Assembly (NCBI RefSeq): GCF_023282985.1
Contig: NZ_JAGQDC010000004.1
Span: forward strand, 186,001-250,000
Origin: Serratia silvae
GTDB lineage: Bacteria; Pseudomonadota; Gammaproteobacteria; Enterobacterales; Enterobacteriaceae
Reading direction: 5' to 3'
Length of the DNA stretch: 64,000 nt
Shown: positions 45,338-55,333 of the stretch, one piece after another
Layout of the letters: each line of letters opens with the position of its first letter
How positions within the stretch are numbered: position 1 is the stretch's first letter
Position numbers and translations under genes: made by a program
Notes under the pieces: generated by a model
Told to the model about the DNA's origin: nothing
Databases searched by the model: none
Seen by the model: the letters and a program-made list of their open reading frames with translations, nothing else

Positions 45338-45463
45338 ATACCCTATGGATTTCGAGCTGCAGCTAGGCGCCCAGCTATCTCATCCCCAGGAGCTTACTTT
45401 AGTAAGTGACTGGGGTGAGATAGTGCAGGTAACAACGCTGCAGCTTGAAAGACGACGGGTATA
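45338..45463 (+). repeat. ERIC element (copy 3)
   Basis: A 126-bp ERIC between divergent wecH and mdfA. Its centre differs from the other copies by a few compensated changes (CTATCTCATCC...GAGATAG), keeping the stem paired. Confidence 0.92.
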
Positions 45464-45543
45464 GAGAAATGTTAATCAGAGGTTATAGCTCAGGGGGGCG
45501 CAGCACAACGCTTAAACGCAATATTAAGAATGTGCGTAAACAT

Positions 45544-45590
45544 CACCTTATGATTGCCAAGGTGAACAATTGGCGGCAAAATAGCCGCCA
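45544..45590 (+). promoter_or_regulatory. Two stem-loops in the mdfA leader
   Basis: CACCTT / AAGGTG (45544-45563) and TGGCGGC / GCCGCCA (45571-45590) lie in the 200 bases before mdfA. If transcribed from upstream they would form consecutive hairpins in a long leader. No T tract follows the second. Confidence 0.4.
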
Positions 45591-45660
45591 TAACTCGCTC
45601 AGTTTGCGCATCCCCGCCCTGGCAGTTCCTTATTTCTTCTTTACTATCAGTAAAATAAAA

Positions 45661-46893
45661 ATGAAAACAGCATTACCCCCTGCGGCACTTTTGGGCCGAC
45701 AGGCGCTTTTATTCCCACTTTGTCTGGTACTGTTCGAATTCGCGACCTATATCGCCAACGATATGATCCAGCCCGGTATGCTGGCGGTCGTGGCCGATTT
45801 CAACGCCGGTGTGGAGTGGGTTCCTACCTCAATGACCGCCTATCTGGCTGGCGGCATTTTCTTACAGTGGTTACTTGGCCCGCTGTCGGATCGCCGTGGC
45901 CGCCGCCCGGTGATGCTGGCCGGGGTGCTGTTCTTTATCGTCACTTGCCTGGCCATTCTGCTGGTCACCAATATCGAACTGTTTATGGTGATGCGTTTCC
46001 TTCAGGGGATCGGCCTGTGCTTTATCGGCGCGGTGGGCTATGCCACCATTCAGGAGTCCTTTGAAGAGGCGACATGTATCAAGATCACCGCACTGATGGC
46101 TAACGTGGCATTGATCGCCCCGCTGCTAGGGCCGTTGGCCGGGGCAGCCTGGGTTCACATTGCCCCCTGGCAGAGCATGTTTGTGCTGTTTGCCGCCCTG
46201 GCCGCGATTGCCTTTGTTGGCCTGTGGAAAGCCATGCCTGAAACCGCCACGCTGCAAGGGGAAGCCTTCTCGGCGGCCAACCTGTGGCGCGACTATCGCC
46301 AGGTGCTGGTCAATCGCCGCTTTATCTGTGGTTCATTGGCTATCGGCTTTGCCAGCCTGCCGCTATTGGCATGGATTGCCCAGTCTCCGGTGATCCTGAT
46401 TAAGGGGGAGTCACTCTCGGCGCTGGACTATGGCCTGTTGCAGATCCCGGTGTTTGGCGCGCTGATCCTCGGCAACCTGACGCTGGCACGCGTCACCAGC
46501 AAGTTCAGCATTGAACGCCCGATTAAGCTCGGCGCATGGCCTATGTTGCTGGGCCTGCTTATCGCCGCGCTGGCGACGGTGTTTTCCGCCCACGCCTACC
46601 TGTGGATGACCGTCGGGCTGAGCCTTTATGCTTACGGCATTGGCTTGGCGAACGCTGGTTTATACCGCCTGACGCTGTTTTCCAGCAACGTCAGTAAAGG
46701 TACCGTCTCGGCCGTAATGGGGGTGTTGAGCATGTCGGTGTTCACCGTGGGGATCGAGCTGGCCAAGGTGGCCTATGTTTGGGGCGGTAACGGGTTATTT
46801 AGCCTGTTCAATCTGATCAGCGGTCTGTGCTGGCTGACGCTGGCGGTGCTGTTCCTCAGCAAACACAGTGGTGGCGCCACTCCCGCTATGTAG
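45661..46893 (+). CDS. mdfA: Multidrug efflux MFS transporter MdfA
   Basis: A 410-residue proton-driven pump, equal in length to E. coli MdfA and nearly collinear with it. Key features are [25 protein letters not shown] with the substrate-binding Glu and Asp of helix 1, [16 protein letters not shown] (motif A) and [22 protein letters not shown]. The frame is open 72 codons further upstream, but MKTALPP at 45661 aligns with the E. coli start. It exports cationic and neutral drugs from the cytosol. Confidence 0.95.
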   Translation: MKTALPPAALLGRQALLFPLCLVLFEFATYIANDMIQPGMLAVVADFNAGVEWVPTSMTAYLAGGIFLQWLLGPLSDRRGRRPVMLAGVLFFIVTCLAILLVTNIELFMVMRFLQGIGLCFIGAVGYATIQESFEEATCIKITALMANVALIAPLLGPLAGAAWVHIAPWQSMFVLFAALAAIAFVGLWKAMPETATLQGEAFSAANLWRDYRQVLVNRRFICGSLAIGFASLPLLAWIAQSPVILIKGESLSALDYGLLQIPVFGALILGNLTLARVTSKFSIERPIKLGAWPMLLGLLIAALATVFSAHAYLWMTVGLSLYAYGIGLANAGLYRLTLFSSNVSKGTVSAVMGVLSMSVFTVGIELAKVAYVWGGNGLFSLFNLISGLCWLTLAVLFLSKHSGGATPAM

Positions 46894-46944
46894 GGGAGCG
46901 CCGCCCCCCCTACGTTTCAAGCCGGTTTAAGTTGGTCCGCCGGG

Positions 46945-48483
46945 TCAGAACAACCCCATCGGTTTCTCGGAGTAGCTCACCAGCAGGCACTTGGTCTGCT
47001 GATAGTGCTCCAACATCATCTTATGAGTTTCCCGCCCGATCCCTGACTGTTTGTAGCCACCGAACGCCGCATGTGCCGGGTAGGCATGGTAGCAGTTGGT
47101 CCAGACGCGGCCCGCCTGAATGTTACGCCCCATCTGGTAGGCAATGTTGCCGTTGCGGCTCCACACCCCGGCCCCCAGGCCGAAATCGGTATCATTGGCC
47201 AGCGCCAGCGCTTCATCCATGTCCTTGAAGGTGGTCACCGCCAGCACCGGGCCGAAAATCTCTTCCTGGAAGACCCGCATATTGTTCTTGCCGAACAGAA
47301 CGGTCGGTTCCATGTAGTAGCCCTGTGCCAACCCGCCTTCCAGCGCCTTGCGTCGGCCACCGGTCAGCACCTTCGCCCCTTCCTGCTTGCCGATCTCAAT
47401 GTAATCGAGGATGGTCTTTATCTGCCCTTCGGAAACCTGCGCCCCCATTTGGGTGCTGGCGTCCAGCGGGTTGCCGCTGCGGATGCTCTCCACCCGTTTG
47501 ATCGCCCGCTCCATAAAGCGCTCGTAGATCGATTCCTGCACCAACGCCCGGCTCGGGCAGGTACAGACTTCCCCCTGGTTGAAGGCAAACAGCGCAAAAC
47601 CTTCCAGCGCCTTGTCGAAGAACGAGTCCTCTTTATCCATCACGTCGGCAAAGAAGATGTTGGGTGACTTGCCGCCCAGTTCCAGCGTCACCGGAATGAT
47701 GTTCTGGGTGGCGTAGCCCATGATTTGGCGGCCCACTTCGGTCGAACCGGTAAAGGCCACTTTGGCGATACGTTTGGAGGTGGCCAGATATTCCCCGATC
47801 TCGCCGCCTGCGCCGTTGACCACGTTGATCACCCCTGGCGGCAGGATATCCTGGATCAGTTCCATCAGCGTCAGCACCGACAGCGGCGTCAGCTTGGCCG
47901 GTTTCAGCACAATGCAGTTACCCGCAGCCAGCGCCGGAGCCATCTTCCAGCAGGCCATCAGCAGCGGGAAGTTCCACGGGATAATTTGTGCCACCACGCC
48001 CAGCGGTTCATGGAAGTGATAGGCCACCGTCTCTGAGTCGATCTCACTGATACCGCCCTCTTGCGCTCGCACACAGGCGGCAAAGTAGCGGAAATGGTCG
48101 ATAGCCAACGGAACGTCAGCATTAGTAGTTTCGCGGATCGGTTTACCGTTATCCCAGGTTTCTGCCGCCGCCAGCAGATCGATATTCTGCTCCATGCGAT
48201 CGGCGACCCGGTTGAGCAAGTTGGCACGCGCCTGTACCGACATTTTCCCCCAGGCCCCTTTGGCATCGTGGGCCGCATCCAGCGCCAACTCGATATCCTG
48301 GGTGGAGGAGCTGGCCACTTCGCACAGCGTCTGGCCGGTGATCGGCGTCAGGTTGGTGTAATACTCGCCCTGTACCGGCGCCACCCAGGCACCACCGATA
48401 AAGTTGTCGTAACGTTTTTTTAGCTTGAGAGGAAACCCGGTGTTTTCCGGCGTGAGGTGACTTGCCGTAGTGGTATTCGCCAT
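46945..48483 (-). CDS. aldB: Aldehyde dehydrogenase AldB
   Basis: A 512-residue NAD(P)-dependent aldehyde dehydrogenase, same length as E. coli AldB. Catalytic Cys in [11 protein letters not shown] (about residue 303), general base Glu in LELGGKSPN (about 269), and the nucleotide-binding [11 protein letters not shown] (about 246) are present. It oxidises acetaldehyde and similar aldehydes to acids. AAGGAG precedes the ATG. In E. coli too it is a neighbour of selB and selA. Confidence 0.95.
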   Translation of the reverse strand: MANTTTASHLTPENTGFPLKLKKRYDNFIGGAWVAPVQGEYYTNLTPITGQTLCEVASSSTQDIELALDAAHDAKGAWGKMSVQARANLLNRVADRMEQNIDLLAAAETWDNGKPIRETTNADVPLAIDHFRYFAACVRAQEGGISEIDSETVAYHFHEPLGVVAQIIPWNFPLLMACWKMAPALAAGNCIVLKPAKLTPLSVLTLMELIQDILPPGVINVVNGAGGEIGEYLATSKRIAKVAFTGSTEVGRQIMGYATQNIIPVTLELGGKSPNIFFADVMDKEDSFFDKALEGFALFAFNQGEVCTCPSRALVQESIYERFMERAIKRVESIRSGNPLDASTQMGAQVSEGQIKTILDYIEIGKQEGAKVLTGGRRKALEGGLAQGYYMEPTVLFGKNNMRVFQEEIFGPVLAVTTFKDMDEALALANDTDFGLGAGVWSRNGNIAYQMGRNIQAGRVWTNCYHAYPAHAAFGGYKQSGIGRETHKMMLEHYQQTKCLLVSYSEKPMGLF

Positions 48484-48510
48484 TTGTATCTCCTTTTAAC
48501 GTGGCTGCAA

Positions 48511-48532
48511 CCTTACCGCCCGTAGACGGTAA
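48511..48532. other. Hairpin in the aldB upstream region
   Basis: CTTACCG / CGGTAAG inverted repeat about 30 bases before the aldB start. Could be a leader hairpin or a protein-binding site. Confidence 0.3.
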
Positions 48533-48702
48533 GCAGGTTCACGGCACCATGGCCGCAGATCCAGTGATCAAACTTAAGAAGCGGTAAACTATCCCTAGCC
48601 AGGATAATAGGGGTTTATGAGGAGAAATGGCGAAACAATGCTCAAACGCATGAAGGATGTCACAATTTTTTAAACTGGGAGCAACAGTGCGCCCCCAAAC
48701 TT

Positions 48703-50544
48703 TCAACCGCCAAACAGCCCGCGATCCCGCAGCAGGTGCTGATTCCCCTTGCGCCGGGTAAAGCCGCTGCGATCGAAGAATTCCAATACCTGGATCGCCA
48801 GCTTGCGGCCAACCCCCAGCCGATCGCGGAAGTCACCGGCATTGGTGCTACCTTGCGTGGCGTCCAGCTCTCGGATCATCGCGGCAAACTGTTCGATACG
48901 CTGGCTGAGGTAGTAGCGATCGACCACCACGGCGGTGACGTAGCCAAGCTGTGCCGCCTTGCGCAACGTGGCACGAACGCCGTTTTCCTCTTCGCCCAGC
49001 GAGGCGGCCAGATCGCGCACCCACCATGGCTCTTCACCAAACAGCGGCTCAATGCGGCTCCACAGGGCCTGTTGTTCGCCGCTGAACGCCAAACCGTGCT
49101 CGGGAAGATGCAGCCAGCCACGCGTATTGCGCAGCAAACCCGCCGCCAGCAGCCGATCGATCATCATAAATACCAACGGCTCATGCAGCGCCGGTAATGC
49201 CATACGGCGCAGGCGAGCGCGCCCCAGGCCGAGTTGATCGGCATGTTGCTGATGATATTCGGCCAATACCTGCAACAGACGCTGCTCATGCGCTTGCACG
49301 TTGGCCGGGGCCAACGCCATCTCGCCGGAGATCATCAGGGCATAACCGGCCAGCAGTTCCTGTAGGCCGTCATCCGTCAGCTGTCGTGCCCAGGCAAACG
49401 CAGCCAAATCCAGTGCGCTCCCCGGCAAACGCAAATCCAGCACCTGCCCATCGCTGGATGCCTGAGCTAACGCTGCCAGCCAGGCCAGATACTCCGGCTG
49501 ACGCTTACCCCGTTTCGGCGAAGAAAGCCCCAGCACGCGTGCAGCGCCCAGTGTTTGGCGAGCGCTGATATCACGCAACACCAGCCGATCGTTTTCCACC
49601 AGCCACAGCGGACGATCGAGGATCAGTTCCGCCAGGTTGTCGGCCAGTAGCGCAATACGCCCGGTGATATGGCTGGCAGCATGATGAATATGTAGCGACT
49701 GCCAGTGCTGGATCGGCACATCGGCCTCTATCGCTACCAGAATACGCTCTGCCGCCGCTGGCGGTTGTTGCGCCAACAGCCAGTCGCCGCGCGTTAGCTG
49801 GTCTTTGCTGACGTCACCGCTGATATTCAGCGCAATGCGTTGCCCGGCAATCGCCTGTTCTGCCGCCTGATTCTGCGCATGCAAGCCGCGCACCCGCACC
49901 GGCACATCTGCACCGGTCAGCCACAGCGTATCGCCTACCGCCACGCTGCCGCCCAGCGCCGTCCCTGTTACCACCAGCCCGGCACCTTTGACGCTGAAGG
50001 CGCGATCCACAGCCAGACGAAAACGGCGCGATAGTAAGTGCTCACCGGGTTGCAACGCCAACAAATGCTGGCGCAGCTCATCAATACCTTCCCCCAGTGC
50101 CGCCGCTGTGATAAATACCGGCACATCATGCCAGCCCTGCTGCGCCAATGCGGCCAACACCTGGGTTTGCACTTCGGCAACTCGTGCAGGATCCACTCGG
50201 TCGGCTTTGGTTAGCGCCACCGTCAACTGCGCTCTGCCACTCAGGCGCAGGATCGCCAGGTGCTCGCGGGTTTGTGCCATGACGCCATCGTCGCAGGCCA
50301 CCACCAGCAGTGCATGATCGATGCCGCCAATGCCCGCCAGCATATTCGCGAGGAATTTTTCATGGCCGGGAACGTCGATAAACCCCAGCACGCGACCATC
50401 TGGCTGTGGCCAATAGGCATAACCAAGATCGATGGTCATGCCACGGCGTTGTTCCTCCGGCAGACGATCGGCATTGATGCCGGTGATCGCCTGTAGCAGG
50501 GTCGTTTTGCCGTGGTCGACATGGCCTGCGGTGGCAATAATCAT
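48703..50544 (-). CDS. selB: Selenocysteine-specific elongation factor SelB
   Basis: A 613-residue GTPase (E. coli 614). Domain I holds [11 protein letters not shown] (G1), DVPGHEKF (G3) and TKADRVD (G4). Domains II-III follow, and the C-terminal half has four winged-helix domains ending in [17 protein letters not shown], which bind the SECIS hairpin. It delivers Sec-tRNA to UGA codons such as that in fdoG. Start overlaps the selA stop by 4 bases, coupling the two. Confidence 0.97.
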   Translation of the reverse strand: MIIATAGHVDHGKTTLLQAITGINADRLPEEQRRGMTIDLGYAYWPQPDGRVLGFIDVPGHEKFLANMLAGIGGIDHALLVVACDDGVMAQTREHLAILRLSGRAQLTVALTKADRVDPARVAEVQTQVLAALAQQGWHDVPVFITAAALGEGIDELRQHLLALQPGEHLLSRRFRLAVDRAFSVKGAGLVVTGTALGGSVAVGDTLWLTGADVPVRVRGLHAQNQAAEQAIAGQRIALNISGDVSKDQLTRGDWLLAQQPPAAAERILVAIEADVPIQHWQSLHIHHAASHITGRIALLADNLAELILDRPLWLVENDRLVLRDISARQTLGAARVLGLSSPKRGKRQPEYLAWLAALAQASSDGQVLDLRLPGSALDLAAFAWARQLTDDGLQELLAGYALMISGEMALAPANVQAHEQRLLQVLAEYHQQHADQLGLGRARLRRMALPALHEPLVFMMIDRLLAAGLLRNTRGWLHLPEHGLAFSGEQQALWSRIEPLFGEEPWWVRDLAASLGEEENGVRATLRKAAQLGYVTAVVVDRYYLSQRIEQFAAMIRELDATQGSTNAGDFRDRLGVGRKLAIQVLEFFDRSGFTRRKGNQHLLRDRGLFGG

Positions 50545-51932
50545 GCGCTCAGCGCCTCAACCAGTGCGCCCTCCTGTTCCAGGCAACGCAGATCGAGCCA
50601 CAGTTTGCCGTCGTTAATGCGGCCAATGACTGGCTGCGGCAAACCGCGCCATTGCTGGGCCAAACCTTCTAACGTTGCGCCTCTCCCATCAAGTGGAGCA
50701 AAGGTCAGAGCGTAGCTCGGCAGGCGATCTACCGGCAACGAACCGCTGCCAATCTGTGACCAACACGGCTCGCTGCACAGCTCGAAGCGGCCAGCAAACC
50801 GCGGAGCCAACTGGCTCTGTAAACGTTCGGCTGCTTCCTGCATCTGTTGCTGTGGACGGGTCAGTAAGCGCAAGGTCGGTAAATGTTCTGCCAGCAATTC
50901 AGGCTGTTGATACAAGCGCAGCGTGGCTTCCAGCGCCGCCAAGGTGATTTTGCCGACGCGCAGAGCGCGCTTGAGTGGGTGCTGTTGCAGACGGGCAATG
51001 AGATCCTTTTTACCGACAATAATCCCGGCCTGCGGCCCGCCCAGCAATTTATCACCGGAGAAGGTCACCAGATCGACACCGGCGGCAATCAGGTGTTGCG
51101 GCATTGGTTCGGCTGGCAAACCGTATTGCGCCATGTCGATCAGCGAGCCACTGCCCAAATCGGTCGCCACAGGAATACCCTGTTCGTGGCCCAACACCGC
51201 CAGTTCGCTTTCATCGACCGCAGCGGTAAACCCTTGAATGCTGTAATTACTGGTGTGCACCTTCATCAACAGGCCGGTTTGCTCGTTGATGGCGGCACGA
51301 TAATCTTTCAGATGTGTACGGTTGGTAGTACCGACCTCCACCAGTTGGCAGCCCGCCTGGCGCATGACGTCCGGGATACGGAACGCGCCGCCAATCTCCA
51401 CCAGTTCGCCGCGCGATACCACTACCTGCTTGCCCGGAGCCACCGCCGCCAGCATCAGCAGCACCGCCGCCGCATTATTGTTGACGATGCAGGCATCTTC
51501 CGCCCCGGTGAGTTGGCAGAGTAAACCCGCGATGGCCCGATCGCGATGCCCACGGCCTGCGCCATCCAAATCGTATTCCAACGTCACGGCGCTGCTCATG
51601 GCACTGACCACCGCATCCACTGCCGGTTGCGCCAACAGCGCTCGCCCCAGATTGGTGTGTAGCACGGTACCGCTGAGATTGAACACCGGTTGCAATGCCG
51701 GGCGCTGCTGCTGCTCCAGGCGGGCATGTAGCGCCTGCGGCCAGTCCTGACACCAGGCGGGCAGCTGTTGCTGCGTCTTGATGGCTTCACGCGCCTGCGT
51801 CTGCATCTGGCGCAGCAGTTCGCTGATGAGCGTCTGGCCGTGTTTGGCGACGGCAGGTTCAACGGCAGGATCGCGCAACAGGCGGTCAATGGCAGGTAAC
51901 TGGCTGTAAAGATGCTGGGATTCAGTGCTCAT
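50541..51932 (-). CDS. selA: L-seryl-tRNA(Sec) selenium transferase SelA
   Basis: A 463-residue PLP enzyme, the same size as E. coli Sel[12 protein letters not shown] near the N-terminus, [14 protein letters not shown], and the PLP-binding lysine in [13 protein letters not shown] are conserved. It converts Ser-tRNA(Sec) to Sec-tRNA(Sec) with selenophosphate. ATG at 51932 ([14 protein letters not shown]) matches the E. coli start; the frame is open a little further. Selenophosphate synthase SelD is not in the window. Confidence 0.97.
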   Translation of the reverse strand: MSTESQHLYSQLPAIDRLLRDPAVEPAVAKHGQTLISELLRQMQTQAREAIKTQQQLPAWCQDWPQALHARLEQQQRPALQPVFNLSGTVLHTNLGRALLAQPAVDAVVSAMSSAVTLEYDLDGAGRGHRDRAIAGLLCQLTGAEDACIVNNNAAAVLLMLAAVAPGKQVVVSRGELVEIGGAFRIPDVMRQAGCQLVEVGTTNRTHLKDYRAAINEQTGLLMKVHTSNYSIQGFTAAVDESELAVLGHEQGIPVATDLGSGSLIDMAQYGLPAEPMPQHLIAAGVDLVTFSGDKLLGGPQAGIIVGKKDLIARLQQHPLKRALRVGKITLAALEATLRLYQQPELLAEHLPTLRLLTRPQQQMQEAAERLQSQLAPRFAGRFELCSEPCWSQIGSGSLPVDRLPSYALTFAPLDGRGATLEGLAQQWRGLPQPVIGRINDGKLWLDLRCLEQEGALVEALSA

Positions 51933-52001
51933 GGTCACTCGGTTTTCAATGTCCGGTTTCGGCAAACTGGCTTATTGGCGTGCTGAGTCAAACCAGTCAG
52001 G

Positions 52002-52655
52002 TTATTTAACCTGCATGGTATCAATAATTCGCTGTACCAGTGCATGATGTAGATCCAGTGTTTTAGCCGGCGTTAACAGCTGCAATGTGACAACCCGTTT
52101 ATTGAACACCGTCAACACAATGGTGGAAACCAGTTTTTGCCCGTTGACCGTCTGTTCGGTATCCAGACGATGGAACTTCTGCTTACCGACGGTGAAATTC
52201 TCTTCTTTGGTTTTCTTGATGTTCTGATAACGGTCGGACAGCTCGGTAATGATGCTTTGCGTCAGCTCTTTGAGCATCGCATCACTGGTATTGATCTTCA
52301 TGTCTTCCGGCGGGATCACTTCCGAAGCGACGGTGCGCTGGCGTGATTTGCTGTCGAGGAACAGCTGAATAGTCGATTTATTGTCGTTGATAATCCCGCT
52401 CAGCTTGGTCTGATCGCTGAAGCCCGGCGGCAGTTCAAAGGTGATCTTGCCCTTTTGCAACGAGACGTTCAGGCCGGGGGCAGGCTTGGGTTCCTCCACC
52501 GGTGGCGCTGGGGCTGGCGTTACGGGTTGTGTCACGACCGGCTTTGGCGCGGGTGCGGGGACTTCCGGTTTTTTGCTGTCCTGGTTATCGCAGGCTACCA
52601 GCCCGGTAAGCAGCACGGCCAGCGCCGCGCCTTTGGCAAGGGTCTTCAACATCAT
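52002..52655 (-). CDS. DcrB-related (DUF1795) lipoprotein
   Basis: A 217-residue lipoprotein: signal peptide with lipobox LLTGLVAC (Cys near residue 22), then a Pro/Ala-rich linker (about residues 28-60), then a domain resembling DcrB/DUF1795 (ITFELPPGFSDQTK ... VLTVFNKRVVTLQLL). Asp at position +2 after the lipidated Cys would favour retention in the inner membrane. DcrB in E. coli is used by phage C1 and N4 and supports lipoprotein maturation; whether this paralogue acts alike is unknown. Confidence 0.78.
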   Translation of the reverse strand: MMLKTLAKGAALAVLLTGLVACDNQDSKKPEVPAPAPKPVVTQPVTPAPAPPVEEPKPAPGLNVSLQKGKITFELPPGFSDQTKLSGIINDNKSTIQLFLDSKSRQRTVASEVIPPEDMKINTSDAMLKELTQSIITELSDRYQNIKKTKEENFTVGKQKFHRLDTEQTVNGQKLVSTIVLTVFNKRVVTLQLLTPAKTLDLHHALVQRIIDTMQVK

Positions 52656-52757
52656 CTCTTCCTTTCGCGTTACGCGTCTTGGCGTAACGGTAGCAACTCG
52701 CTTCCCGGTTTGCCAGATGTCTAATCCGAAAGTCGCGGCCTACCCCCCTCACCCCAA

Positions 52758-52778
52758 CCCTCTCCCACAGGGAGAGGG
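52758..52778. repeat. Short dispersed hairpin CCCTCTCCC / GGGAGAGGG
   Basis: A perfect 9-bp stem with loop ACA, preceded by CCCCTCACCCCAAC. Related to the hairpin at 16239-16259. It stands between fdhE and the lipoprotein gene and may be a REP-like or terminator element. Confidence 0.55.
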
Positions 52779-52848
52779 AGCTGCAAAAGTGATGGAGTTG
52801 AGTTGGGCAATTACAGTGGCAAGGGTCGAACGAAAAAACCAACTGTCA

Positions 52849-53778
52849 TTATTCCCCAGGGAACAGGAACGGGTTGATACTGCTGCGCGCAAAGCCTTCC
52901 TCTTCCATCTTGGCATCGAGGATCAGCGAAGCCAGATCGTCGGCCACCGCCTCAACCTTCGGGTCCTTCTCCTGATAGAGGATCTTCAGGTAGGTGCCAC
53001 AATCGCCACAGCTTTCCGCTTTCACCGCGGCCTGCTCACTTTCCAGTGACCAGTAGTTGAGATCGCCGGTTTGCTCGCAGTTGCTGCATTTTATCCGCAC
53101 CACGTGCCATTCGCTCTCGCACAGGTTGCAGTGCAGATAGCGCAGACCGTTCACGGTACCAAGGTGCACCATGCTGGAAACCGGGATACTGCCGCAAACC
53201 GGGCAAAACTGGCGATGCTCGCCGTACTCGGCCCGTGCCTTGCCAGGGATCTGGCTGGCCATCTGCGTCCAGTACAACGACAGCGCAGCCCAAAGGAACG
53301 GGGCTTTGTCGCTGCCGACTTTGGCAAACTCGCCTTTCAGCAGGGCGCTGGCCAGCAGCTCCAGCTCATGGGACGAGGATTTCTCCAGGTTATCCAACAC
53401 CGCCAGCACGTGTTCCGGTGCCTGCGGGCGCAGTTCTGCGATCAGCGATGCCAGCAGCTTGTGCCAGTGTTCACTGCGCGGATAGATGTTTATGTCCAAC
53501 GGCGGCTTGCCGCTGGCCGCGCTCTGGGTCAGCGTTTCGCCGAGATCCAGCTCCAGCGGATTATCGTGGCAGGCGTTGTGCTGCGCTTGCGCAATGCTGG
53601 CGGCAAAATTGAGGTAATCACCCAGCGGATGGTCTGCGGCCAGTTGCTGCAGACGTTCGGCTCGGCGGGTATAAAGGCTCTTCAAATTGGCGAAAAGTAA
53701 CGGCGGAATAGTTTCCGCCGTTGAAGACTTTTCACGCTGTGCCCCTAACTGCTCTTTAGGAACGATGCGGATACTCAT
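52849..53778 (-). CDS. fdhE: Formate dehydrogenase accessory protein FdhE
   Basis: A 309-residue cytosolic protein required for active formate dehydrogenase-O/N. Four CxxC zinc/iron knuckles in a row ([32 protein letters not shown]) in the C-terminal half are the family mark. It overlaps fdoI by 4 bases at the 3' end of the operon, as in E. coli. Confidence 0.95.
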   Translation of the reverse strand: MSIRIVPKEQLGAQREKSSTAETIPPLLFANLKSLYTRRAERLQQLAADHPLGDYLNFAASIAQAQHNACHDNPLELDLGETLTQSAASGKPPLDINIYPRSEHWHKLLASLIAELRPQAPEHVLAVLDNLEKSSSHELELLASALLKGEFAKVGSDKAPFLWAALSLYWTQMASQIPGKARAEYGEHRQFCPVCGSIPVSSMVHLGTVNGLRYLHCNLCESEWHVVRIKCSNCEQTGDLNYWSLESEQAAVKAESCGDCGTYLKILYQEKDPKVEAVADDLASLILDAKMEEEGFARSSINPFLFPGE

Positions 53779-54413
53779 CTGGGTTTGTCTTCCTGTTGTT
53801 TCTCGCGGACCTCACGGTACCAGCGCGGGTGATGCTTCTTGGCCCAGGCAGCCGGCACCCAACCTTCCACCATCGCGGTAATGGTGCCTTTTACCCACAG
53901 CGCGGCGTAAATGTGCACCATAATCACGATGATCAACCCCACCGCTGCCAACGAATGCACCACCAGCGCGATGCGGATCAGCGGAATGGAGAAGGCTGGG
54001 GCAAAGTATGGCCGCCAGATAACGATACCACTGGCCAGCAACAGCACCAGACTGATGATCGCCGCCCAGAATACGCACTTCTGACCGAAATTATAACGCC
54101 CAGTGTCACCCACTTCCTCATTCATAGCAATTTTGTGGATGTTTTTCGCCCAGACGATATCTTCCCGGTTGATCAGGTTGTGCTTCCAGTAGCGCAGGAA
54201 CATCAGCAAGAACGCGACGAACATTAACACCCCGGTGAAGGGGTGAAGGATGCGTGCCAGCTGTGGCGTACCAAAGATATTCATCAGCCAGTTGAAGGAC
54301 GGGAACAGGAATCCCAGCCCGCTGATGGCGGCAAAAATAAAGCAGAACGCCACAATCCAGTGATTAATCCGCTCCGGCGCGCTGTAGCGCTGAATTGGCT
54401 TTTCCTTCCTCAT
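53775..54413 (-). CDS. fdoI: Formate dehydrogenase-O cytochrome b556 subunit FdoI
   Basis: A 212-residue inner-membrane subunit with four transmembrane helices (about 19-36, 53-70, 112-131, 148-171) and His residues in RINHWIV, LHPFTG and HSLAAVG for haem b. It anchors the FdoGH dimer and passes electrons to quinone. Overlaps fdoH and fdhE by 4 bases each. Confidence 0.95.
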   Translation of the reverse strand: MRKEKPIQRYSAPERINHWIVAFCFIFAAISGLGFLFPSFNWLMNIFGTPQLARILHPFTGVLMFVAFLLMFLRYWKHNLINREDIVWAKNIHKIAMNEEVGDTGRYNFGQKCVFWAAIISLVLLLASGIVIWRPYFAPAFSIPLIRIALVVHSLAAVGLIIVIMVHIYAALWVKGTITAMVEGWVPAAWAKKHHPRWYREVREKQQEDKPR

Positions 54414-55321
54414 TTGCGCGTCTCCTCATCATGATGCTCGTCCTTCGGATCCTGCTCTTCCTCTTCTTCAACGCGGTTTGGCCCCACGCCAACGTAGTGG
54501 AAAATACTGGCCGCGAAGGTGGCAGCAAACCCGATGGCGGCCAACGGCTTCCATACCCCTTTCCAGAAAGTCACCGCCGGGCTGATGGTCGGGTTATCCG
54601 GTAAACCGTGATACAGCTGCGGTTTATCGGCGTGATGCAGAACGTACATCACGTGAGTGCCGCCCACGCCAGCCGGATCGTACAGACCGGCATTCTGGTA
54701 ACCACGGGTTTTCAGTTCATCGACACGTTCCGCCGCGACATTTTTCATCGCTTCTTTGGTGCCGAAGTGGATCGCCCCGGTCGGACAGGTTTTCACACAG
54801 GCCGGTTCCTGGCCAACGCCAACGCGGTCAACGCACAGGGTACATTTGTACACCCGGTTGTCTTCCTGGTTCATGCGTGGCACGTCGAACGGGCAACCGG
54901 CGATGCAGTAGCCACAGCCGATACAGTGTTCGGACTGGAAATCGACGATGCCGTTGGCGTATTGGATGATTGCCCCTTCCGATGGGCACGCCTTCAGGCA
55001 GCCCGGATCGGCGCAGTGCATACAGCCATCCTTGCGGATCAGCCACTCCAGCTTGCCGTGCTCCTCAACTTCAGAGAAGCGCATCACCGTCCACGATTTG
55101 GCGGTCAGATCGGCGGGGTTATCGTAAACCCCGACGTTGTGCCCCACTTCATCGCGGATATCGTTCCATTCAGAACAGGCCACCTGACAGGCTTTACAGC
55201 CGATACAGGTAGTGACATCAATCAGCTTGGCCACTTCTTCCTGGTGATCGCGCGCGCGCGGTGCCGGGGTGAAGCCATTGGTGGCGGATTTACGAATGAT
55301 GTCTTGAGATTGCATTGCCAT
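54410..55321 (-). CDS. fdoH: Formate dehydrogenase-O iron-sulfur subunit FdoH
   Basis: A 303-residue subunit with four [4Fe-4S] motifs: [35 protein letters not shown] and CTLCVDRVG with CVKTC. A C-terminal transmembrane helix (about 258-276) fixes it to the membrane. It wires electrons from FdoG to FdoI. It follows fdoG by 12 bases. Confidence 0.96.
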   Translation of the reverse strand: MAMQSQDIIRKSATNGFTPAPRARDHQEEVAKLIDVTTCIGCKACQVACSEWNDIRDEVGHNVGVYDNPADLTAKSWTVMRFSEVEEHGKLEWLIRKDGCMHCADPGCLKACPSEGAIIQYANGIVDFQSEHCIGCGYCIAGCPFDVPRMNQEDNRVYKCTLCVDRVGVGQEPACVKTCPTGAIHFGTKEAMKNVAAERVDELKTRGYQNAGLYDPAGVGGTHVMYVLHHADKPQLYHGLPDNPTISPAVTFWKGVWKPLAAIGFAATFAASIFHYVGVGPNRVEEEEEQDPKDEHHDEETRK

Positions 55322-55333
55322 AATTCGTCTCCG

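Noticed and set aside
45445-45660. 72-codon N-terminal extension of MdfA
   Set aside because: MdfA is 410 residues in E. coli and starts with the sequence aligned at 45661; the extension begins inside the ERIC.
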